A stretch of 64,000 nucleotides of DNA from the NCBI GenBank assembly GCA_016744415.1, contig JADGEL010000001.1:62001-126000 (forward strand). Direction: 5' to 3'. Under the pieces are notes generated by a model that was given only the letters and a program-made list of their open reading frames with translations, did not search any database and was not told the origin of the DNA. The DNA is from Flavobacteriaceae bacterium (lineage in GTDB: Bacteria > Bacteroidota > Bacteroidia > Flavobacteriales > Flavobacteriaceae). Positions 27,113 to 35,553 of the stretch are shown here, piece by piece; the first letter of the stretch is position 1, and every line of letters begins with the position of its first letter. The translations under genes and the position numbers were made by a program.

Positions 27113-27667
27113 ATGGAAGATCAAGAACAAAAAAAATATCATTCTAATATTGAACAATTTGAAAAGGAGATTCTTAGGAATCATATTGACCATGTATCAT
27201 TTGTCCTTGACAAGGAGCCTACATTTGATTTAAATAACGTTCCGTTTAGGTTCTCATATGCACATTCGATAACAATCCATTGTACGAATGAAAATTATTT
27301 GATTCATTCCTCGCAAACGTCACGAGCTGTTGACACATTGTGGATCGAAAAGATTGAAAAAGATGAGTGCGTGAAAGAAGGCGACTTAATCAAAGGAATT
27401 GATGAACCAGTCCTAAAGCTTCAATCAAAAATCGGATATGACCAGTTTTGTTTCAAAATTAAAATTGAGACTAAGAATCATTTCATCATTTTTTATGCCG
27501 CTGAAATTTATGACCAACCTAACGGTACATTGGATTATAAAATGAATGACGAAATGATCCTAGCATTTGATGATTTAAGGGAATCAGATATATTCGAAAA
27601 TAAATTAAAAGCTGCTAGCAAAACCAAAACTGTCAATCCACAACGCAATCATAACCAAAACCGATAA
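27113..27667 (+). CDS. Hypothetical protein, cytoplasmic
   Basis: 184 aa without signal peptide or membrane helices. Composition suggests a mixed alpha/beta domain with beta strands such as HSITIHCTNENYLIHSS and FCFKIKIETKNHFIIFYAAEIYD, and a disordered basic tail (KAASKTKTVNPQRNHNQNR). I do not recognise a family. It stands alone between the MazG operon and the arsenic operon with 112 bases before the arsR start. The codon use is somewhat less AT-biased (CGT, TCG, ACG codons) than its neighbours, which could indicate recent acquisition, but the sample is small. Confidence 0.65.
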   Translation: MEDQEQKKYHSNIEQFEKEILRNHIDHVSFVLDKEPTFDLNNVPFRFSYAHSITIHCTNENYLIHSSQTSRAVDTLWIEKIEKDECVKEGDLIKGIDEPVLKLQSKIGYDQFCFKIKIETKNHFIIFYAAEIYDQPNGTLDYKMNDEMILAFDDLRESDIFENKLKAASKTKTVNPQRNHNQNR

Positions 27668-27745
27668 GCGCAACCCCAAATCAAACCCAAAATTTAAAAA
27701 TTCTTTTCAATTCATTAAAAAATAATTTTGACCATTCAATTATCC

Positions 27746-27768
27746 ATCGTAATATTGCAATGAATTTG
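27746..27768 (+). promoter_or_regulatory. Likely ArsR operator and arsRC-acr3 promoter
   Basis: ATCGTAATATTGCAAT (27746-27761) is a 16-bp imperfect palindrome (6 of 8 positions symmetrical) with the central AATATT typical of ArsR/SmtB sites. It directly abuts TGAATTTG (27761-27768), a one-mismatch -7 box, 12 bases before the arsR ATG. Binding would block transcription of the operon. Confidence 0.6.
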
Positions 27769-27779
27769 TAAAGATAATT

Positions 27780-28112
27780 ATGGGAGTTACCAAATCAGAA
27801 ATTTTTACAGACCAACAAAACCAGATTTCAACCTTTGCAAAAGCATTTGCACATCCTGCCCGTGTTGCAATACTAGAGCATTTATTTAATCTGAGTGCTT
27901 GTGTATGTGGCGACTTGGTCAACGAAATTGGCTTAGCACAAGCAACTATTTCGCAACATTTAAAAGAGTTAAAAAACTTAGGCCTCATTAAAGGTGAAGT
28001 AGAAGGAACCAAGGTTTGCTATTGCATTCATCAAGAAAATTGGACTGCTATGAAAGAAATAATGAATGAATTTTTAAATCAAGATAAAACAGTAACACCT
28101 GAGTGTTGTTAA
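27780..28112 (+). CDS. arsR: ArsR-family metalloregulator
   Basis: A 110-aa winged-helix repressor. The helix-turn-helix spans about residues 55-76 (QATISQHLKELKNLGLIKGE). Cys41 and Cys43 in SACVCGDL match the CxC arsenite-binding motif of ArsR, and a Cys-Cys pair ends the protein (PECC). It heads a four-gene operon with an arsenate reductase-like protein and an Acr3 efflux pump, and a palindrome overlies its promoter, all consistent with arsenite-relieved autorepression. Confidence 0.93.
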   Translation: MGVTKSEIFTDQQNQISTFAKAFAHPARVAILEHLFNLSACVCGDLVNEIGLAQATISQHLKELKNLGLIKGEVEGTKVCYCIHQENWTAMKEIMNEFLNQDKTVTPECC

Positions 28113-28138
28113 ATTAATAATCCTAAAAAGTAGAAATT

Positions 28139-28582
28139 ATGAAACTATCAGAAATAAAAAAACACCTAGGTAATTTAGACAAAATTGCATTTATGCTACC
28201 AAACGGAACATTGGTGCCAAGCCATTTTCACGTAACAGAAATTGGAAAAGTAAACAAGCATTTTATTGATTGTGGCGGAACTGTTAGAACAGAAAACGTT
28301 ATTAATTTCCAATTGTGGGAAGCTGATGATTACGATCACAGATTACATCCAGAAAAATTAGTCCACATTATTGAGCTATCCGAAAAAGTACTGGAATTGG
28401 AAGATTTAGACATTGAAGTAGAATATCAAGGCGAAACTATCGGTAAATTTGGGTTAGATTTTGACGGCGTCAATTTCTTACTTACTACCAAACAAACAGA
28501 CTGTTTGGCAAGAGAAAATTGTGGTATACCAGAAGTTGAAACTGCTGATTCTTGTTGCGAACCTGGAGGAACTTGTTGTTAA
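28139..28582 (+). CDS. DUF6428-like protein of the arsenic operon, cysteine-rich tail
   Basis: 147 aa, cytoplasmic. The body reads as an alpha/beta domain (NGTLVPSHFHVTEIGKVNKHFIDCGG). The C-terminal tail carries several cysteines (CLARENCGIP, then SCCEPGGTCC). I recall this family as DUF6428, regularly found in ars operons of Bacteroidota; the name is from memory. The thiol-rich tail could bind arsenite or deliver it to the pump, but that is inference. It lies 26 bases after arsR and 31 bases before the reductase gene. Confidence 0.75.
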   Translation: MKLSEIKKHLGNLDKIAFMLPNGTLVPSHFHVTEIGKVNKHFIDCGGTVRTENVINFQLWEADDYDHRLHPEKLVHIIELSEKVLELEDLDIEVEYQGETIGKFGLDFDGVNFLLTTKQTDCLARENCGIPEVETADSCCEPGGTCC

Positions 28583-28613
28583 TCCTATTTTATTATCAAA
28601 AAAAAATAAACCA

Positions 28614-29228
28614 ATGCTTTTTACATCCATCAAGAAACAAGTTGATACTCTAAATTTTAGTGCTATTTCTGAAAACAGAAAATTGATTTTACAACCTCTT
28701 ATTGATTTTATTCAAGACAAAATAAATCAGCAAAAGGAAATAAAACTCAACTTTATTTGTACTCATAACTCTAGACGAAGTCATTTATCGCAGGTATGGG
28801 CACAAACTTTAGCCCAATACTATACTATCACTAATATAGTTTGTTACTCTGGAGGAACAGAGGCAACTGCCATGTATCCAATGGTTGTAAAAACATTAAA
28901 ACAATCAGGGTTTAATATTAAGATAAAAGAAGAAAGCGCCAATCCTATTTATCAAATTGAATATGCTAAAAATATAGCTCCTATTATCTGTTTTTCTAAA
29001 ACCTATGATGATGCATATAACCCTCAATCTAAATTTGCAGCAATTCTAACTTGCTCTAATGCCGATGAAAATTGTCCGTTTATTGCAGGTGCCGAAAGAA
29101 GAATTCCCATTACTTTTGAAGATCCAAAAGAATTTGACGATTCACCATTACAAGAAGCAAAATATTTGGAGCGGAGTTTGCAAATTGCTACTGAATTAAA
29201 ATATGTATTTTCACAAATCAAAAAATAG
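28614..29228 (+). CDS. arsC: Arsenate reductase-like low-molecular-weight phosphatase
   Basis: 204 aa from ATG at 28614; the longer in-frame extension overlaps the preceding gene and is rejected. The LMW protein tyrosine phosphatase P-loop CTHNSRRS gives C49-x5-R55, as in thioredoxin-linked ArsC proteins. Further cysteines ([13 protein letters not shown]) in the usual ArsC region near 140-152 fit a disulfide relay. It probably reduces arsenate to arsenite for export by the next gene. The N-terminal 40-residue helical part is longer than in classical ArsC but common in Bacteroidota. Confidence 0.85.
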   Translation: MLFTSIKKQVDTLNFSAISENRKLILQPLIDFIQDKINQQKEIKLNFICTHNSRRSHLSQVWAQTLAQYYTITNIVCYSGGTEATAMYPMVVKTLKQSGFNIKIKEESANPIYQIEYAKNIAPIICFSKTYDDAYNPQSKFAAILTCSNADENCPFIAGAERRIPITFEDPKEFDDSPLQEAKYLERSLQIATELKYVFSQIKK

Positions 29229-29230
29229 AA

Positions 29231-30265
29231 ATGGCATCAAATAAAAAATTGAGTTTTCTAGATAGTAAACTAACATTATGGATTTTTGTTGCTATGGCAT
29301 TGGGTGTTGGTGTTGGATATTTGGCGCCATCAATTCCTGATAGCATAAATAAAATGAGTAGTGGCACGACAAATATTCCGATTGCTATTGGTTTGATTTT
29401 GATGATGTATCCTCCACTTGCCAAGGTAAATTACGCACTCTTACCTAAGGTGTTTAAAAATGTGAAGATCTTATCAATTTCTTTAGTAATGAATTGGATT
29501 GTTGGTCCGATTTTGATGTTCATTTTGGCAATTATATTTTTACATGACTACCCAGAATATATGGTGGGGCTAATATTAATTGGATTGGCTAGATGTATCG
29601 CTATGGTCTTAGTTTGGAACGATTTGGCAGAAGGCAGTAGCGAATATGGTGCTGGTTTGGTTGCTCTAAACAGTATTTTTCAAGTGTTTGCTTATAGCTT
29701 TTATGCGTGGTTGTTTATTACAATTCTACCTCCTTATTTTGGTTTTGAAGGTGCTATTGTAGATATTTCAATTGCGATTATTGCCGAAAGTGTTGCTATC
29801 TATTTAGGGCTTCCTTTTGTATTAGGGATTCTAAGTCGTTTAATTTTAGTCAAAATAAAAGGAGAAGAATGGTACTCCAAAAAATTTATCCCAACGATTT
29901 CTCCATTAACATTAATTGCTTTGCTATTTACCATTGTAGTTATGTTTTCATTAAAAGGAGAATTGATTGTAGAAATACCTATGGATGTGTTACTAATAGC
30001 AATTCCGCTAATGATTTATTTTGTGTTAATGTTCTTAATTTCATTTTTTGCGAGCAAAGCAATGGGTGCCCCATATGACAAAAACGTATCGATTTCTTTC
30101 ACAGCAACTGGCAATAATTTTGAATTGGCAATTGCTGTAGCCATTGCGGTTTTTGGTCTAAACTCAGGGCAAGCATTTGCAGGAGTTATTGGTCCGCTGA
30201 TAGAAGTACCAGCTTTAATATTATTGGTGAAGGTTGCCTTTTGGTTAAAGAAGAAATATTATTAA
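29231..30265 (+). CDS. acr3: Acr3-family arsenite efflux permease
   Basis: A 344-aa inner-membrane protein with about ten hydrophobic helices. The family-defining cysteine lies in [13 protein letters not shown] (C122), and the later [13 protein letters not shown] segment holds the conserved glutamate. Members extrude arsenite using the proton motive force. It starts 3 bases after the reductase gene, is the last gene of the operon and is followed by a hairpin terminator. The set arsR, DUF6428-like, arsC, acr3 is a complete arsenic-resistance operon. Confidence 0.95.
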   Translation: MASNKKLSFLDSKLTLWIFVAMALGVGVGYLAPSIPDSINKMSSGTTNIPIAIGLILMMYPPLAKVNYALLPKVFKNVKILSISLVMNWIVGPILMFILAIIFLHDYPEYMVGLILIGLARCIAMVLVWNDLAEGSSEYGAGLVALNSIFQVFAYSFYAWLFITILPPYFGFEGAIVDISIAIIAESVAIYLGLPFVLGILSRLILVKIKGEEWYSKKFIPTISPLTLIALLFTIVVMFSLKGELIVEIPMDVLLIAIPLMIYFVLMFLISFFASKAMGAPYDKNVSISFTATGNNFELAIAVAIAVFGLNSGQAFAGVIGPLIEVPALILLVKVAFWLKKKYY

Positions 30266-30277
30266 AAAAGATATAAG

Positions 30278-30310
30278 TCCTACAAGGTTTCAAAAATTTT
30301 GTAGGATTTT
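30278..30310 (+). terminator. Terminator of the arsenic operon
   Basis: Stem TCCTACAA (30278-30285) and TTGTAGGA (30299-30306) is followed by TTTT. Its core is like the queA terminator at 23720. Confidence 0.7.
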
Positions 30311-30374
30311 AAAATAAAGCATTGATATGAGATTTTACCCTGTGCTAGAAATGACAAAGCCTGTTTAGAATGTT

Positions 30375-31007
30375 TTAGTTAGGTAAAAACTTTAAAAAAT
30401 CGACTCTATCAATTTCTTTGGCACCCAAACTTTCTAAATGTTCGTTGTAAATTTGGCAATCAATGAGTTTGTATTTCTTTGGTGCATAATTTATTAAATT
30501 GACAAATGCCACTTTAGATGCATTACTCTCTTTGCTAAACATAGATTCTCCACAAAAGATAGTCCCAATTTCGAGCCCGTATAAACCGCCAACTAATTTA
30601 TTATTTCTCCATACTTCTACTGATTTTGCAATTCCAAACTTATGTAATTTTATATAAGCTTCTTGCATTTCGTCTGTAATCCAAGTTCCGAATTCATCTT
30701 TTCTTTTAATATTTTTGCAATTGAAAATCACTTCTTCAAAAGCCTGATTAAAAGTCACTTTAAAAATATCTTTCTTCAACAGCTGGTCAAGACTTTTTGA
30801 TATTTTTAATTTGTGAGGAAACAATACCATTCGTTTATTAGGACTATACCATACAATAGGTTCACCTTCAGAATACCAAGGAAAAATTCCGCTGTTGTAA
30901 GCCAATAACAATCTTTCTGTTGATAAATCGCCTCCAAGTGCCAACATACCATATTCATTTACTATAGTAACATCTGGAAATTCTAATTTATCAGTAAGAA
31001 AGCACAT
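30375..31007 (-). CDS. aat: Leucyl/phenylalanyl-tRNA-protein transferase
   Basis: Adds Leu or Phe from aminoacyl-tRNA to proteins with N-terminal Arg or Lys, marking them for ClpS-ClpAP degradation. Family motifs: YGMLALGGDLSTERLLLAY (residues 19-37), GIFPWYSEGEPIVWYSPNKRMV (40-61) and VGGLYGLEIGTIFCGESMFS (139-158). Its 210 aa is standard. A near-consensus -7 box (TACTTTTA) ends 4 bases before the ATG, suggesting a leaderless message. Confidence 0.95.
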   Translation of the reverse strand: MCFLTDKLEFPDVTIVNEYGMLALGGDLSTERLLLAYNSGIFPWYSEGEPIVWYSPNKRMVLFPHKLKISKSLDQLLKKDIFKVTFNQAFEEVIFNCKNIKRKDEFGTWITDEMQEAYIKLHKFGIAKSVEVWRNNKLVGGLYGLEIGTIFCGESMFSKESNASKVAFVNLINYAPKKYKLIDCQIYNEHLESLGAKEIDRVDFLKFLPN

Positions 31008-31078
31008 AGTGTAAAAGTAAAACTATTTTAATTGTTTAATGGGTTTACGCTTACGTGAGAAGGCAAAATTACTGTAAT

Positions 31079-31110
31079 AAAAAAAAGCGTATCAAATTTA
31101 AGATACGCTT
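31079..31110 (-). terminator. Terminator of the DUF3127 gene
   Basis: On the minus strand AAGCGTATC and GATACGCTT form a perfect 9-bp stem (31102-31110 and 31085-31093), followed by six U after the stem. Confidence 0.8.
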
Positions 31111-31121
31111 GTTCTTTTTAT

Positions 31122-31147
31122 ATTCCTGTTTCCACAGGAATGACAAT
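31122..31147. repeat. Single copy of the GGAATGACAAT hairpin repeat
   Basis: ATTCCTGT-TTCC-ACAGGAAT followed by GACAAT is a hairpin of the same class as the right half of 18879-18947. It lies between the DUF3127 stop and its terminator. Confidence 0.6.
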
Positions 31148-31151
31148 TATA

Positions 31152-31520
31152 TTAAAATGGTAAATCGTCTGGCTCATTGCTAGATAAATCTGCCGCTTGT
31201 ATTTCTTCCATTGGTGGCACATCAGCTCCTTGAGGTGCAGCTGCTTGTAAATTCTCAATTCTCCATCCCTGAATAGAGTTAAAATATTTAGCAACTCCTT
31301 CTGGGTTAATCCATTCTCTTCCTCTTAAGTTGATGGCTACTTTTACATCTTGTCCAACAGCATAACTGTTTAACATATCACATTTATCTTGTACAAACTC
31401 AATCATCAACATTTGTGGATATTGCTCGTTTGTAGTAATTACCAATTCTCTTTTTCTAAATCCGCTCGCTCCAAAAGTTTGCGTTTCATTAATCAATTTA
31501 ATTTTCCCTGTTACTTCCAT
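31152..31520 (-). CDS. DUF3127 protein, OB-fold-like with SSB-type acidic tail
   Basis: 122 aa. Beta-rich body (VTGKIKLINETQTFGASGFRKRELVI...) of the size and pattern of an OB fold, then an acidic linker and the C-terminal tip SSNEPDDLPF, which resembles the DDxPF tip with which bacterial SSB proteins recruit partners. This combination defines the DUF3127 family of Bacteroidota as I know it. A single-stranded DNA-binding role is likely but inferred. It is separated from neighbours, with its own promoter and terminator. Confidence 0.85.
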   Translation of the reverse strand: MEVTGKIKLINETQTFGASGFRKRELVITTNEQYPQMLMIEFVQDKCDMLNSYAVGQDVKVAINLRGREWINPEGVAKYFNSIQGWRIENLQAAAPQGADVPPMEEIQAADLSSNEPDDLPF

Positions 31521-31546
31521 CGTATTGTTTCAAAATTTTTGTGTGA

Positions 31547-31554
31547 CAAATGTA
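31547..31554 (-). promoter_or_regulatory. -7 box of the DUF3127 gene
   Basis: TACATTTG on the minus strand, an exact TAnnTTTG match, 26 bases before the ATG. Confidence 0.55.
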
Positions 31555-31779
31555 CGTTTTTTGATGTTTTTTATCCTGTTCAACTTTTAGAAACTTATCA
31601 ACAAACAATAAATTAATCATTAAAAACCCACATCAATTATACGAACACAAACCGATGTTCGTTTTATCGATATCATTTCATGTTCATATACTATTTTATA
31701 AATCGATCAACATGGTACATCCATTTAGTACTATCATAGAGTATCGAGGTTTGGTTATGGATGGTTCATTAATAAACTT

Positions 31780-31787
31780 TATATTTG
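31780..31787 (+). promoter_or_regulatory. -7 box directly before the histidine kinase gene
   Basis: TATATTTG matches TAnnTTTG and ends 5 bases before the ATG at 31793; the transcript would be leaderless. The remaining 200 bases upstream show only this and the divergent DUF3127 promoter. Confidence 0.5.
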
Positions 31788-31792
31788 TGTAT

Positions 31793-32974
31793 ATGTCTGT
31801 ACTAAAAAACACTCAGGTTACCCGTTGGATTGCTATCATTGCAGCTTTTACAGTTGTTACTTTAATACTTTGGAATACCTATACATTCTTCCAGAAATTT
31901 AAAACAGAGGAACGGTCAAAAATGGAGATTTTGGGTGAAGCCTATGAGCGATTTGCTACTGTTGATTTGGATGTTGATGTCGAATTAGAGCGATTTATTT
32001 TAGAGAGCAACAATTCCATTCCAATGATAATTACTGATGGCAAAGACAATATTACACTTTGGAGAAATTTAAATGTTTCAGATACAATTCCATATAACAA
32101 ACTGAGTGTAAAGCAGCGTATGTTGCTGACCAATCAGCTAGATTTAATGAAATCACAAAACACACCAATTGATGTAAGTTATGAGGTTGAAACTCTTAAT
32201 GTACAGCAATTTATTTACTATCAAGATTCTGATTTGCTCACTAAACTAAAATACTATCCACTTGCATTAGTATTGATTCTAGTATTATTTTCTTCAGTAA
32301 TTTTTCTCTTTTTTAAATCTTCAAAAATTGCAGAACAAAACAAATTATGGACGGGAATGGCAAAAGAAACAGCGCATCAAATAGGCACTCCACTTTCTTC
32401 ATTGCTAGGTTGGATTGAGTTATTGCGATTAGAAAATATTGACAAAAGTATTCCTGACGAAATCGAAAAAGATGTAACTCGATTGAACGTGATTGCCGAA
32501 CGTTTTTCAAAAATTGGCTCTGTCCCTACCCTAAAAAAACACAATATTGTTACAGAAACAAAAACAGCTTATAACTATTTTGAATCACGTAGTTCTAAAC
32601 AAATTAAGTTTATATTTAATAGTGACATAAAAGAAATTACAGCTTTATTAAATGAACAATTATATGGTTGGGTAATAGAAAATTTAATTAAAAACTCTAT
32701 CGATGCCATGCAAGGTAAAGGATGTATAACTATCAGCATTACTGAAACTTCAAAATTGATAAACATCTCAATTTCTGATACAGGTAAAGGCATTCCGAAA
32801 AATCTACGTCAACAAATATTTAGCCCTGGATACACCACCAAAAAGCGAGGTTGGGGACTTGGTCTTTCTTTATCAAAAAGAATCGTTGAAGAATATCACA
32901 ACGGAAAAATATTTGTTCAAAAATCTGAAATTGGAAAAGGAACTACGTTTTGTGTGAGTTTAAAAAAGGCGTAG
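31793..32974 (+). CDS. Membrane sensor histidine kinase
   Basis: 393 aa from ATG at 31793; the in-frame upstream 46 codons look non-coding and contain the -7 box. Transmembrane helices at about 12-30 and 155-174 enclose a roughly 125-residue extracytoplasmic sensor region. The phosphoacceptor is H195 in KETAHQIGTPLSSLLGW. The ATPase part shows the N box ENLIKNSIDAM, G1 SDTGKGIP, and G2 GWGLGLSLSKRIVEEY. No response regulator is adjacent, so its partner must be encoded elsewhere and its signal is unknown. Confidence 0.92.
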   Translation: MSVLKNTQVTRWIAIIAAFTVVTLILWNTYTFFQKFKTEERSKMEILGEAYERFATVDLDVDVELERFILESNNSIPMIITDGKDNITLWRNLNVSDTIPYNKLSVKQRMLLTNQLDLMKSQNTPIDVSYEVETLNVQQFIYYQDSDLLTKLKYYPLALVLILVLFSSVIFLFFKSSKIAEQNKLWTGMAKETAHQIGTPLSSLLGWIELLRLENIDKSIPDEIEKDVTRLNVIAERFSKIGSVPTLKKHNIVTETKTAYNYFESRSSKQIKFIFNSDIKEITALLNEQLYGWVIENLIKNSIDAMQGKGCITISITETSKLINISISDTGKGIPKNLRQQIFSPGYTTKKRGWGLGLSLSKRIVEEYHNGKIFVQKSEIGKGTTFCVSLKKA

Positions 32975-33033
32975 CAAATTTTTAGTTGCTGATTTTTAAA
33001 TAGTTAAAAAATTACTTTTATAAAATATTTTTT

Positions 33034-33041
33034 TACTTTTG
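33034..33041 (+). promoter_or_regulatory. -7 box of the TPR-protein gene
   Basis: TACTTTTG matches TAnnTTTG and lies 49 bases before the ATG at 33090. Confidence 0.55.
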
Positions 33042-33089
33042 TAGTAATCCCTTCATTATCCCAATAATTACTAACTAAAATTTTTCTTT

Positions 33090-34790
33090 ATGAAATCCAA
33101 GTCAAGTATCGCACTGTTGACCCTTGTTCCATTATTTCTTTTTATCATTTCTTTTAATTATATCAGTAAAGAGACAACACCAATACCAAAAGCAGCGATG
33201 AACATTATTAAATGTACATCCACAAATTTCTTATTAGACCAAGTTGATACTACACGACAAATTGCGCCTTTATTTAATGACTTAGGAAATCACTATTATA
33301 CAATCAGTACAAAAAATAAAGAAGCACAACTGTTTTTTAATCAAGGACTCAATCTAACCTATGCTTTTAATCATGCTGAAGCACATCGTGCTTTTATGGA
33401 AGCTGCTAGATTAGATCCAAATTCTGCCATGGCATATTGGGGGCAAGCTTATGTTTTAGGTCCTAACATAAATGATCAATTACCCGATGCTGAAAGAAGG
33501 CAAAAAGCGTATGAAGCAATAAAAAAAGCTAAAAAATTAGTTTCTAATGCAAGTAATGCAAGTGAAAAAGAACATGATTTGGTAAGAGCATTGACATTTA
33601 GATACAGCAAAGATTCGGTCGACATTAAAAAATTGAATTTGGCGTATATGGAAGAAATGGCAAGGGTTGCAAATAAATATCCAAGTGATCCAGATATTCT
33701 TACGCTCTATGCTGCCGCAATTATGAATACTGTACCTTGGGATTATTGGGATAAAAATGGTAATCCATCACCCAATATTCAAGAAGCAAAATTAGCCTTA
33801 GAAAAGGCAAAAAAATTAAATTCAAAACATCCAGGAGCAAACCATTATTATATACATATGGTAGAGTTACCAAAACCAGATTTAGGTGTAGAAAGTGCCG
33901 ATATATTAAATGATTTAAAATTAGGCGCTGGACATCTAGTTCACATGCCTGGGCATATTTACATGCGTGTTGGGCGCTATGAAGATGCTGTTAAAGTTAA
34001 CCAAAAAGCAATACTTTCTGATGAACGATATATCTCACAATGTTTTGCTCAAGGCATGTATCCTTTAGCGTACTATCCACATAATATTCATTTTTTATGG
34101 TCAGCTTCGAGCATGTTAGGAAATAGTGAAATTGCGATTGATGCGGCTAAAAAAACTGCTGAGAAAGTCCCAATAGACCTGTTAAAAGATTCAAGGTTCC
34201 ATCAAAGTTTTGCTTCTACTCCAATTTTAGCTTATACACGGTTTGGAAAATGGAATGAGGTTTTGACAATGCCTAATCCTGGTGAAGAGCATGATTATAT
34301 GCAACTAATTTGGCATTATGCTCGTGGAATAGCTTTTCTTAGAAAAGACAATTTAAAAGATGCTAAAGAGGAGTTAGAATTTATTGCTAATCGTGATAAG
34401 GAATTAGATTTTGAAAATATAGCATTGGTTGCTTATGAGGTTTTATCTGGAGAGATTGAAGCTTATAAAGGTAATTTAGAAAAAGCAATATCGCATTTAG
34501 AAAAAGCAGTAATTTATGAAGATGAATTGCCTTATGACGAACCTTCGGTATGGTATATACCTACGCGACAAACATTTGGAGCTATTTTATTAAAGGCCCA
34601 AAAATATGAAGAAGCAGAAAAAATATATCGCGAAGATTTAGAATATTACCGTCAAAATGGATGGTCTCTCAAAGGACTTTATCTTAGTTTAAAAGCACAA
34701 AATCATGTTTATGAAGCCGAACAAGTAAGAACCTCTTTTGAAAAATCTTGGAAAAAATCAGATATAGAAATTAATAGTTCGGTGTTGTAA
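33090..34790 (+). CDS. Exported tetratricopeptide-repeat protein
   Basis: 566 aa. An N-terminal hydrophobic segment (about residues 8-26, IALLTLVPLFLFIISFNYI) acts as signal or anchor. TPR units are clear near 85-120 (FNQGLNLTYAFNHAEAHRAFMEAARLDP) and near 440-545 (AYKGNLEKAISHLEKAVIYED and KAQKYEEAEKIYREDLEYY). A His-rich middle (HLVHMPGHIYMRVGRYEDA, near 290) is typical of a widespread bacterial TPR family of unknown role. It is likely a periplasmic or membrane-anchored protein-interaction scaffold. It is monocistronic, with its own promoter and a terminator after the stop. Confidence 0.85.
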   Translation: MKSKSSIALLTLVPLFLFIISFNYISKETTPIPKAAMNIIKCTSTNFLLDQVDTTRQIAPLFNDLGNHYYTISTKNKEAQLFFNQGLNLTYAFNHAEAHRAFMEAARLDPNSAMAYWGQAYVLGPNINDQLPDAERRQKAYEAIKKAKKLVSNASNASEKEHDLVRALTFRYSKDSVDIKKLNLAYMEEMARVANKYPSDPDILTLYAAAIMNTVPWDYWDKNGNPSPNIQEAKLALEKAKKLNSKHPGANHYYIHMVELPKPDLGVESADILNDLKLGAGHLVHMPGHIYMRVGRYEDAVKVNQKAILSDERYISQCFAQGMYPLAYYPHNIHFLWSASSMLGNSEIAIDAAKKTAEKVPIDLLKDSRFHQSFASTPILAYTRFGKWNEVLTMPNPGEEHDYMQLIWHYARGIAFLRKDNLKDAKEELEFIANRDKELDFENIALVAYEVLSGEIEAYKGNLEKAISHLEKAVIYEDELPYDEPSVWYIPTRQTFGAILLKAQKYEEAEKIYREDLEYYRQNGWSLKGLYLSLKAQNHVYEAEQVRTSFEKSWKKSDIEINSSVL

Positions 34791-34792
34791 AA

Positions 34793-34843
34793 AAATCTCT
34801 TTGGTAATTTGATTAACTATTCAGTTGCTAAAGAGATTTTTTT
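34793..34843. terminator. Bidirectional terminator between convergent genes
   Basis: AAATCTCTTT (34793-34802) pairs perfectly with AAAGAGATTT (34830-34839), flanked by A-run on the left and T-run on the right, so it can serve both the TPR gene (plus) and the NTP pyrophosphohydrolase gene (minus). Confidence 0.8.
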
Positions 34844-34851
34844 ATCACCAA

Positions 34852-35241
34852 CTACTTCTTCTCTAATATCTCCTGAATATTCGGTTTAAAATAAGAGGGG
34901 CCTTTCAACACCTTACCATCTTCCCTGTAAATGGGTTTTCCATCAGCACCCAACTTACTCATATTGCTACGTTGAATTTCGTTAAAAACCTCTTCAATCT
35001 TATATTGCATTCCGTGTTCTAAAATAGTACCACATAAAATATAGAGCATATCTCCCAAGGCATCCGCAACCTCAACCAAATCATTATTTTGTGCAGCTTC
35101 AAAATACTCTTCGTTCTCTTCCTCCATTAAATTAAAGCGAAGTTTATTTTTGGCTTCTCCCAAATTTGCAGTTGGGTCGTGTTTTATCCCTAATTTAAAA
35201 GCTTCATGAAATTGCTGTACTGCACTTATTTTATTCTTCAT
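34852..35241 (-). CDS. NTP pyrophosphohydrolase-like protein (PRA-PH/MazG superfamily)
   Basis: 129 aa from ATG at 35241 (MKNKISAVQQFHEAF); the longer in-frame extension crosses the divergent promoter and is rejected. The all-alpha NTP-pyrophosphatase pattern is visible: MEEENEEYFEA near 38-48 and EVADALGDMLYILCGTILEHG near 56-76, giving the EExxE and ExxD metal ligands. The substrate is unknown. It is divergent from a 61-aa membrane protein gene and is the second such enzyme in the window. Confidence 0.85.
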   Translation of the reverse strand: MKNKISAVQQFHEAFKLGIKHDPTANLGEAKNKLRFNLMEEENEEYFEAAQNNDLVEVADALGDMLYILCGTILEHGMQYKIEEVFNEIQRSNMSKLGADGKPIYREDGKVLKGPSYFKPNIQEILEKK

Positions 35242-35259
35242 TATCCTTGATATTTTATG

Positions 35260-35267
35260 TAAATTTG
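35260..35267 (+). promoter_or_regulatory. -7 box of the 61-aa membrane protein gene
   Basis: TAAATTTG matches TAnnTTTG and lies 20 bases before the ATG at 35288. Confidence 0.5.
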
Positions 35268-35287
35268 TGTGCTTAAAGATATACAAT

Positions 35288-35473
35288 ATGTTTACATCAG
35301 GACAGTTAATTTTTGCGATACTATTTGTAATTGTTTTTGCAGCTGTTATGGTATGGACATACAGAAAAGATTTAAAACTACACAAAGTCCATTATAAAAA
35401 TACATACGTCGTAGGACTTTCAATTCTAGCGGTTATCCTACTTTTTGTATTGATTACTTTTTCGATGCACTAA
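35288..35473 (+). CDS. Small two-helix membrane protein
   Basis: 61 aa from ATG at 35288 (MFTSGQLIFAI); the in-frame ATG 7 codons earlier lies on the -7 box and is rejected. Hydrophobic helices at about residues 6-23 and 41-59 flank a basic loop (YRKDLKLHKVHYKN). It is a typical short conserved membrane protein of Flavobacteriia, function unknown. It has its own promoter and no co-directional neighbour. Confidence 0.7.
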   Translation: MFTSGQLIFAILFVIVFAAVMVWTYRKDLKLHKVHYKNTYVVGLSILAVILLFVLITFSMH

Positions 35474-35553
35474 AATTAGACGACATATTTTATACGCTAA
35501 TCTTTAGAAGTACAAAACTAGAATTTGAAAGTTTTAGAAGCAAAAAAAACTAA

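Noticed and set aside
27085-27113. Sequence like GTCGTTAGCAAT upstream of the 184-aa gene, suggesting an integron attC-like recombination site
   Set aside because: No paired downstream site, no integrase gene and no second cassette in the window; a coincidental match is more likely.
28461-28613. Upstream in-frame extension of the arsenate reductase-like gene
   Set aside because: It overlaps the end of the DUF6428-like gene in another frame; the ATG at 28614 gives the normal family N-terminus.
31655-31792. 46-codon N-terminal extension of the histidine kinase
   Set aside because: Contains the exact -7 box of the gene and no expected domain; ATG at 31793 leaves a normal first transmembrane helix.
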